DNA of 49,954 nucleotides from an uncultured Verrucomicrobiota bacterium. GTDB taxonomy: Bacteria; Verrucomicrobiota; Verrucomicrobiia; Verrucomicrobiales; Verrucomicrobiaceae. The DNA is taken from contig CAINGK010000027.1 of NCBI GenBank assembly GCA_903848465.1, forward strand, positions 1 through 49,954. The letters are read 5' to 3'. Shown here in pieces: positions 44,345 to 49,954 of this stretch. The notes below the pieces were generated by a model. That model worked only from the letters and a program-made list of their open reading frames with translations. It did not search any database and was not told the DNA's origin. The position numbers and the translations under genes were made by a program. Position 1 is the stretch's first letter. Every line of letters starts with the position of its first letter.

Positions 44345-44935
44345 TTAGGGTGCGTCAGGTTTGCTGTCATCCACAAAATCACTCGGACAAAGTCTGCGGA
44401 CATCCTTAGTCAGTGGATTCTGATCCTTGCGCCCATGCACATACAGCGCCGTCCATTCGGCGAGACGACGCCCCAGAATGCGACACGCCTCCTGCGTCTC
44501 CTCCTCACGCGGTGCCTTCGAAGCCACAGCCCCATAATGCAGCGTCATCTTCTTGCCCGAGTAATCCGTGACCCCGAACACAAGAAATCCGAAATTCATC
44601 AGCACCGTGAGAATGGACTGACAAGCCAGCTCCATGCCCCCGCCCCAGCCACCCGCACTGCTGAAGGCGCAGGCGATCTTGCCATCCACCTCCAGCCACT
44701 TGTCGGCCATCGTCTCGTCCCAGAAGCGCTTCATCTTCCATGACAGAATCCCCATGTTCGTCGGACTGCCCACTGCGAGACCATCACACCACACAACATC
44801 TTCTGCAGTGGCCTCATCCACATGCCTCACCCGCACCTCAGTATCGGACACCTGTTGAGCACCTTCAGCGACTAGCGCGGCCATTTTCGCGACATTGCCG
44901 CTGCGGGAATCATAGAGAACGAGGATTTGGTTCAT
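44345..44935 (-). CDS. Flavodoxin-like (WrbA-type) protein
   Basis: The protein has 196 residues from the ATG at 44935 (MNQILVLYDSRSGNVAKMA). The FMN-phosphate loop is YDSRSGNVAKM. LAVGSPTNMGILSWKMKRFWDET and ACAFSSAGGWGGGMELACQS complete the flavin pocket as in NADPH-dependent oxidoreductases of the WrbA type. It probably reduces quinones or other acceptors in the cytoplasm. It is 7 bases ahead of the zeta-like kinase gene, so they form an operon. Confidence 0.85.
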   Translation of the reverse strand: MNQILVLYDSRSGNVAKMAALVAEGAQQVSDTEVRVRHVDEATAEDVVWCDGLAVGSPTNMGILSWKMKRFWDETMADKWLEVDGKIACAFSSAGGWGGGMELACQSILTVLMNFGFLVFGVTDYSGKKMTLHYGAVASKAPREEETQEACRILGRRLAEWTALYVHGRKDQNPLTKDVRRLCPSDFVDDSKPDAP

Positions 44936-44963
44936 GGTGTCGGGAAAGGAATTCTTGGATGCA

Positions 44964-45731
44964 TCATGCCTCCAAATCCAGCTCATCCTCACGCCGCAGC
45001 AGGCGCTTCATCATGACCTTGTGATCTCGCATGAAGGAGCGGGTGATCTGGTAGTGCTCGGTGTCTTCGTAAGCGATGCGCTGGATGCCATCGGCGGTGA
45101 ATTGATAAATCCAGGCGTCAGGATAGGCCATGATCAGGGGCGAATGCGTGGCGATGATGAACTGGGAAAATTCATCGACGAGATCATGCAGCCGCACCAG
45201 CATGGAGAGCTGACGCTGCGGAGAAAGCGCGGCCTCAGGCTCATCAAAGAGATAGATGCCATGGCCGTCAATGCGCTGGGTGAGCAGATTGAGAAACGAC
45301 TCTCCGTGGGACTGCGCATGCAGGCTTTTGCCGCCATAATGCCGCAACACTCCGCCGCAGAAGGGCGTGGCTTCGAGTTCATCCAGTTCGGTGGCCCAGT
45401 TGTAAAAACTCTCGGCACGCAGGAAGAAGCCATCCATGGGCCGGTTGCTGGTGCGGGACAAACTGATGTGCGGTGTCAGCGGCGAGGTGTACTCGTGCTT
45501 GAACAAACTTTGCACGCGGCCACCGCCTGCGGAGCGAAACCCAAGCTTTTCAGCGATGGATTCGAGCAAGGTCGATTTGCCAGAGCCGTTTTCTCCGACG
45601 AAAAAGGTGACCTTGGGATGCAATTCCAGCGTTTTGAGCTGGCGGATGGCAGGCACCGAAAACGGATGCACATTCCAGTCAGCGACGGCTGGACGGTCGA
45701 GTGTGAGGGAATGGAGAAAATGCCGGACCAT
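44964..45731 (-). CDS. AAA-family ATPase (COG3910-like)
   Basis: The protein has 255 residues from the ATG at 45731 (MVRHFLHSLTLDRPAVADW); a longer start would add unrelated sequence. Walker A is GENGSGKST at 46-54. Later blocks are FFLRAESFYNWATELDEL, LHAQSHGESFLNLL, YLFDEPEAALSPQRQLSML and FIIATHSPLIMAYPDAWIY. This is the RecF/SMC-like ATPase family COG3910, of unknown role, sometimes linked to defence or plasmid-like modules. It lies 28 bases before the flavodoxin gene. Confidence 0.85.
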   Translation of the reverse strand: MVRHFLHSLTLDRPAVADWNVHPFSVPAIRQLKTLELHPKVTFFVGENGSGKSTLLESIAEKLGFRSAGGGRVQSLFKHEYTSPLTPHISLSRTSNRPMDGFFLRAESFYNWATELDELEATPFCGGVLRHYGGKSLHAQSHGESFLNLLTQRIDGHGIYLFDEPEAALSPQRQLSMLVRLHDLVDEFSQFIIATHSPLIMAYPDAWIYQFTADGIQRIAYEDTEHYQITRSFMRDHKVMMKRLLRREDELDLEA

Positions 45732-45810
45732 GACCGCTGAAAATGAGTGACAGGCTAAACAGATGCATTTGCTGAAGCAACCTGCGAGTTCCTGCGTTTT
45801 GGTGGGACTC

Positions 45811-47235
45811 ATGAAGTCGCTTTTCATCCTCACTTTGCTTCTCCTCGGCACCTTCGCCCACGCAGCCGACAAGCCGAACATCATCTACATCCTCGCCGAT
45901 GACATGGGCTACGGCGACGCAGGCTGCTACGGACAGAAGATTCTCAAGACGCCCAATCTCGACAAGATGGCCGCTGAGGGCATGAAGTTCACGCGCCATT
46001 ACGCCGGCTGCACCGTATGCGCCCCATCGCGCTGCGTGCTGATGACCGGCCTGCACACCGGCCACTGCCGCGTGCGCGGCAATGGCGAAGGGCACATCCC
46101 CGACGAAGACCTCACCCTTCCCAAGTTATTGAAAAACGCGGGTTATCACACCGCATGCATCGGCAAATACGGCTTGGGCAAACCGCTCCCTCTCGATGAT
46201 CCCCAGCGTAAAGGCTTCGACGAATCCTTTGGCTACGTGGGCACCAGCCACGCCCACAACTTCTACTCCAAAGCGCTCATTCGAAACGGCAAGATCGTGG
46301 ACCTGCCCAACACCGTCATTCCCGGTACCGCCAAGAACGCGCAGGACTATTCCGACAGCGATCTGGTCGGCACCGGCGTCGCCCCGCTGGACGGTCGCAA
46401 GGCCTGGGTCCCACAGCTGCTCTCCGACGATGTGCAGCGCTATCTCGGCGAACGCGCCAAAGCCAAGGAACCCTTCTTCCTCTACTACGCCTTCAACATC
46501 CCCCACGCCAACAACGAAGCCGACAAGAATTCCCCGCTGGGCCACGGCCTGGAATCCCCCGACTACGGCGAATTCAAAGACAAGGACTGGCCCGCCGCAG
46601 AAAAGGGTTTTGCCCAGTTCATGCGCTTCCTCGACAACGATGTCGGCAAAATCCTCTCCCGCCTCAAAGAGCTCGGCCTCGCGGAAAACACCCTCGTCAT
46701 GTTCTCCAGCGACAACGGCCCCCATCAGGAAGGCGGACATCAAAGCGACTTCTTCAACAGCAACGGCGACTTCAAGGGCATCAAACGCGACCTCACCGAC
46801 GGCGGCATCCGCGAGCCATTCCTCGCCTGGTGGCCCGGCAAAGTGAAAGCAGGCGCAGTAAGCGAACACGTTAGCGGATTTCAAGATCTCCTCCCCACCG
46901 TGGCCGAACTCAGCGGCGCGAAGATCCCCACTGAAACCGACGGCATCTCATTTGCTCCCACCCTGCTCGGCAAAGCGGGCCAGCAGCAGCACTCGCACCT
47001 CTACTGGGCCTTCAACGAACAGGGCGGTAAGCTCGCCGTGCTAAAATGGCCGTGGAAGCTGATTCACCTCAATACCGGTGGTGAAACAAAAACGAAGGGC
47101 AAACCCAAACCGCTCGAAAAACTGCTCTACAATCTCGAAACCGACATCGGCGAAGAAAACAATCTCGCTGCGGAGAAACCCGAGATCGTCGCGGAGCTGG
47201 AGCAGTTCATGCAGGCCTCATGGCGCGCGCCGTAA
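45811..47235 (+). CDS. Exported sulfatase (type I, CxPxR form)
   Basis: The protein has 474 residues. The ATG at 45811 gives a signal peptide (MKSLFILTLLLLGTFAHAAD). Metal Asp pair in PNIIYILADDMGYGDAGCYG. The formylglycine motif is Cys70-Ala-Pro-Ser-Arg74 followed by CVLMTG. LVMFSSDNGPHQEGGH supplies later metal ligands. It should hydrolyse sulfate esters of polysaccharides outside the cytoplasm. It is distant from the sulfatase at 33591 but has the same architecture. Confidence 0.94.
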   Translation: MKSLFILTLLLLGTFAHAADKPNIIYILADDMGYGDAGCYGQKILKTPNLDKMAAEGMKFTRHYAGCTVCAPSRCVLMTGLHTGHCRVRGNGEGHIPDEDLTLPKLLKNAGYHTACIGKYGLGKPLPLDDPQRKGFDESFGYVGTSHAHNFYSKALIRNGKIVDLPNTVIPGTAKNAQDYSDSDLVGTGVAPLDGRKAWVPQLLSDDVQRYLGERAKAKEPFFLYYAFNIPHANNEADKNSPLGHGLESPDYGEFKDKDWPAAEKGFAQFMRFLDNDVGKILSRLKELGLAENTLVMFSSDNGPHQEGGHQSDFFNSNGDFKGIKRDLTDGGIREPFLAWWPGKVKAGAVSEHVSGFQDLLPTVAELSGAKIPTETDGISFAPTLLGKAGQQQHSHLYWAFNEQGGKLAVLKWPWKLIHLNTGGETKTKGKPKPLEKLLYNLETDIGEENNLAAEKPEIVAELEQFMQASWRAP

Positions 47236-47715
47236 GGCACCCCGCAGCATTCCAAAACCGCCTAGAACGAAGAGCAGCGGAAACCAGATGGAATACAACG
47301 CGGCCCGCGAGCCATGCTGCAGCACGGCCTCATCCGGCGCCGCCGGGTTCACCCAGCAGGCCTGCGTCGTTCCAGTGGGATAGAGCTGCTGCTTCTGCCG
47401 GGCATCATCCAGATGCAGCGTCGGAGCGGACTCCACCTGTCGAATGCGAGTGCTGCTATGTTTGACACCGTTCAACTCATATTCATAGCGAACCTCCACC
47501 CGATGCGCGGGATCTGAATGCGGCGTCGGACGTTCGCTCACGATGCGGGAGGAAAGGATGCGGCATGGCACCTGCGGCCACGTCCGCGTGATCTGCGCCT
47601 TCTCATACGACAACCACATTCGCCACGCAAAGAACGATCCTGCCACGATGAGGAACAAGCCCATCGTGCAAAGCCACAAGCGGCCTGATTGAGATGCAAA
47701 TTGATTCTGCGACAT
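47218..47715 (-). CDS. DUF3592-like membrane protein
   Basis: The protein has 165 residues from the ATG at 47715 (MSQNQFASQSG); an ATG at 47775 is also possible. Two membrane helices (WLCTMGLFLIVAGSFFAWRM and LYSIWFPLLFVLGGFGML) flank an extracytoplasmic beta-rich domain (WPQVPCRILSSRI, then VEVRYEYELNGVKHSS, then YPTGTTQACWVNPAAPDEAVLQ), as in DUF3592. Function unknown. Its stop overlaps the convergent sulfatase stop by 18 bases. Confidence 0.75.
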   Translation of the reverse strand: MSQNQFASQSGRLWLCTMGLFLIVAGSFFAWRMWLSYEKAQITRTWPQVPCRILSSRIVSERPTPHSDPAHRVEVRYEYELNGVKHSSTRIRQVESAPTLHLDDARQKQQLYPTGTTQACWVNPAAPDEAVLQHGSRAALYSIWFPLLFVLGGFGMLRGALRRAP

Positions 47716-47790
47716 GCGTTCGGGAAGCAGGCTTTGACTCCGCTTCACAAGTGTTCCATACAGAGATGTATTCATCTCGCAAACATCCTC

Positions 47791-49512
47791 ATGTCCGAAC
47801 CCACTCCCATCTCGATACGTCCGCCACGCTGGCTGCTGAAGCCCGCCGTGGAAGGCGCTGCTGAGTTGGGGGCAGACATGAGTCTGTCTCCTCTCATGGC
47901 GCAGTTGCTGGTGCAACGCGGCCTCACCACCGTGGAAATGGCGCGTGATTTCCTGGTGCCCAAGCTCGCCACCCTCGGCGATCCCACCGTGCTGCCGGAA
48001 ATGAACCTCGCGGTCGAGCGCATTCTGCGTGCGGTCGATGAAAAACAAAGCGTCGTGCTATATGGCGACTACGATGTGGATGGCGTCACGTCGATGGCGC
48101 TGATGCATCTGATCTTAAAGGCCTATGGCCTCGACACGCATCTGTTCCTGCCCACGCGCCTGGAGGAAGGCTACGGGCTAAGCATGGATGGCATCGCCAA
48201 ATGCTACGAGCAGTTTGGCAAACCGGATCTCTTCATCGCGCTCGACTGCGGCACCACTTCATTAAAAGAGGTCGCCAAACTGCGAGCCGATGGCATCGAT
48301 TGCGTCATCATCGACCATCACGAACTCTCCCCGCAGGGGCGTCCCGACTGTCTGGCGCTGGTCAATCCGAAGCTCGGCAAAGACTACCACTACTTCTGCA
48401 CGGCCGGGCTCGTGTTCAAAGTCTCGCACGCGCTGCTGAAAGCGCGCATGATCGAAAGCTATGACCTCAAGGAGACGCTCGATCTCGTGGCGCTCGGCAC
48501 CGTGGCAGATTTGGTGCCGCTCATTGATGAAAACCGCCTGCTGGTGCGGCGCGGCCTCGAAGCTCTGGCGCAAACAACGCGACACGGCTTGAAAGCGCTG
48601 AAGACTATCGCCGGTGTGGAAGGCCTCGTGCAGACCCATCACGTCGGTTTCCGCCTCGGCCCCCGCCTCAATGCAGCGGGTCGGCTCGATACGGCGGCAA
48701 CAGCACTGCAGCTCCTGCTTGCGACGGATGCGGGCGAAGGCGCAGCCTTGGCCGAACTACTCGAAGCCCACAATAAAGACCGCCAAAACGTAGAGCAGCA
48801 GGTGCATATCGAAGCCGAGACGATGCTCGCAAACATCGGCGAGATCGACAAGGTTTCCGCCATCGTGCTGGCCTCGCGCAACTGGCATCCAGGCGTGATT
48901 GGCATTGTAGCCTCGCGCATCTCGCGCATGTGCCACCGCCCGACGATTCTCGTCTCGATCGATGAAAACGGCATCGGCAAAGGCAGCGGGCGCAGCATTC
49001 CCGGCTTTTCGCTCGTCGAGGCCATCGACATCTGCCGCGATCACCTCCTCGGCGGCGGTGGTCACGCGATGGCGGCGGGCATTTCCGTCCATGAAGACAA
49101 AATCGACTCCTTCCGCACCGCCTTTCAGGTGGCAGCCCGTGAAGCTCTGAGCAAGGAAGCCATGACCGCCGTGCTGGAACTCGATGCCGAGGTAAAGCTG
49201 CGCGACCTTTCGCTGAGCTTCTTCGACAGCTATAAGCTGCTGGAGCCTTTCGGTCAGAAAAACCCGGAGCCGCTGTTTCTCTGCCGCAACGTGAAGCCCA
49301 AACTGCCGGGCCGCACGATGAAAGACAAGCACTTGCGTATCATCCTCACGCAGGAAGGTGCCTCCATGGAAGCCCGCTGGTTCAATGCGCCCATCGGCAA
49401 ACTCCCCCCCGCCCCCTGGGATGTGGCGATGCGCATTCAGCGCGGCTGGTTCCGTGGTGTGGAGCAGTGGCAGCTCACTCTCGAAGCAGTGCGCCCGGCT
49501 GAGACTGTTTAG
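47791..49512 (+). CDS. recJ: Single-stranded-DNA-specific exonuclease RecJ
   Basis: The protein has 573 residues from the ATG at 47791 (MSEPTPISIRPPRWLLKPAV). The DHH phosphoesterase motifs are YGDYDVDG (Asp near 93) and IIDHHELSP (Asp near 175). The DHHA1 motif LGGGGHAMAAG is at about 420-430. RecJ degrades 5'-ended single strands in recombination and mismatch repair with Mg or Mn. It is convergent with the broken DUF1287 gene, overlapping 4 bases. Confidence 0.95.
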   Translation: MSEPTPISIRPPRWLLKPAVEGAAELGADMSLSPLMAQLLVQRGLTTVEMARDFLVPKLATLGDPTVLPEMNLAVERILRAVDEKQSVVLYGDYDVDGVTSMALMHLILKAYGLDTHLFLPTRLEEGYGLSMDGIAKCYEQFGKPDLFIALDCGTTSLKEVAKLRADGIDCVIIDHHELSPQGRPDCLALVNPKLGKDYHYFCTAGLVFKVSHALLKARMIESYDLKETLDLVALGTVADLVPLIDENRLLVRRGLEALAQTTRHGLKALKTIAGVEGLVQTHHVGFRLGPRLNAAGRLDTAATALQLLLATDAGEGAALAELLEAHNKDRQNVEQQVHIEAETMLANIGEIDKVSAIVLASRNWHPGVIGIVASRISRMCHRPTILVSIDENGIGKGSGRSIPGFSLVEAIDICRDHLLGGGGHAMAAGISVHEDKIDSFRTAFQVAAREALSKEAMTAVLELDAEVKLRDLSLSFFDSYKLLEPFGQKNPEPLFLCRNVKPKLPGRTMKDKHLRIILTQEGASMEARWFNAPIGKLPPAPWDVAMRIQRGWFRGVEQWQLTLEAVRPAETV

Positions 49513-49822
49513 TGTGGGTGAAACCGGTAGTGCCCGGTGAGCGGAAACTCGAAAAGACGGCTCTCATGCTTGGGTCCCTGGCCGATGTTATGGACAATCC
49601 AGGGTGTGTCGCCACCATCCGCCGCTGGAACCACGATGGCGATGTGCGGCAGCCTGCCTGCCACGGTGCAGGTGATGAGATCACCAGGCAGATAATCCGC
49701 AGCCTTTTGCGTGACCGGGAGTGCGGCGCCACGCCGCTTGAAGAAGGTCTGCAAATTGGGCACACGGCGGTGATCAATGTTTTTGTCCGTTGATCTCAGC
49801 CCCCAGTCCTGCGGAGGCGGCG
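49509..49822 (-). pseudogene. DUF1287 family gene, 5' part lost to an IS element
   Basis: The frame reads WGLRSTDKNIDHRRVPNLQT, then ADYLPGDLITCTVAGRLPHIAIV, WIVHNIGQGPKHESRLFEF and GHYRFHPH, the C-terminal part of the DUF1287 family. There is no ATG; a GTG at 49763 would give only 84 residues. Upstream of about 49825 the sequence belongs to an IS256-like end, so the N-terminal half and signal peptide are missing. DUF1287 proteins are exported and probably NlpC/P60-like amidases. Confidence 0.75.
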
Positions 49823-49848
49823 CAAATTTTATTCTGTAAAAGTGGCGA

Positions 49849-49954
49849 TCAGGTTTGGGATGGTTCAGCGGAGTTCATGTTGAGGTAAATTTTGCCGGTG
49901 CTCCACTCATCGCTTTGCTCGCAGAGCAGGGCGGAGACGAGGCGCAGGAGGGAG
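49849..49954 (-). mobile_element. IS256-family transposase, 3' end (runs off window)
   Basis: The minus-strand frame reads SLLRLVSALLCEQSDEWS then TGKIYLNMNSAEPSQT and stops at 49851-49849. This is the typical C-terminus of IS256/Mutator transposases (RLV-A-L-EQ-EW--G--Y). The element continues beyond the right edge. Its end probably lies near 49815-49825, where an AT-rich stretch (TTTTACAGAATAAAATTT on the minus strand) meets DUF1287 sequence. Confidence 0.72.

Overview
The window looks like a chromosomal segment of a Verrucomicrobia/PVC-group bacterium, probably close to Prosthecobacter and Verrucomicrobiaceae. This rests on an ECF sigma factor followed by a haem-motif DUF1549/DUF1553 protein and a Tat-exported DUF1501 protein, two exported sulfatases, high GC and a general lack of strong Shine-Dalgarno sites. 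No rRNA, tRNA or CRISPR array was recognised. Calls come from reading motifs and translations; no database search was run.

Layout. 1-1118: a structured non-coding element abutting a truncated alpha/beta hydrolase. 1180-6597: an RlpA-like lipoprotein, then the sigma factor / transmembrane cytochrome / DUF1501 unit. 6743-19617, all on the minus strand: a heavy-metal resistance cluster with two CzcC-type outer-membrane proteins, two CzcA/CusA-type RND pumps but only one CzcB-type adaptor, a His-rich exported protein, and a tandem pair of secreted paralogs. 19736-22143: a divergent MntR / NRAMP manganese module with a shared palindromic operator, plus a universal stress protein. 22178-35998: mostly housekeeping genes (trpS, rnr, a YkgJ-like protein, a glycosyltransferase, hslO, an AraC regulator, an S23-type four-helix-bundle gene in short repeats, prfB with a programmed +1 frameshift, recO, a glutathione peroxidase, an ABC ATPase, a sulfatase, an M48 peptidase).

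36061-43617 is the most mobile-looking part. An addiction module lies directly upstream of clpB. A second, HigBA/NadS-like toxin-antitoxin pair lies directly downstream, sandwiched between the true clpB 3' end and a second diverged copy of the last 228 bp of clpB. Beyond this lies an AT-richer patch with a two-gene coupled operon: a small protein of three EGSW repeats and an Mrr-like nuclease with an extra N-terminal domain, a plausible modification-dependent defence unit. About 500 bp of mostly non-coding DNA follows.

43618-49954: a zeta-type kinase coupled to a flavodoxin-like protein, a COG3910-like ATPase, a second sulfatase, a DUF3592-like membrane protein and recJ. At the right edge a DUF1287 gene appears to be cut by an IS256-family element whose transposase 3' end runs off the window.

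The best candidates for something new are the TA cassette between two clpB 3' ends and the EGSW-repeat/Mrr-like pair next to it. Together they suggest that the clpB 3' end is an integration hotspot for small selfish or defence cassettes.
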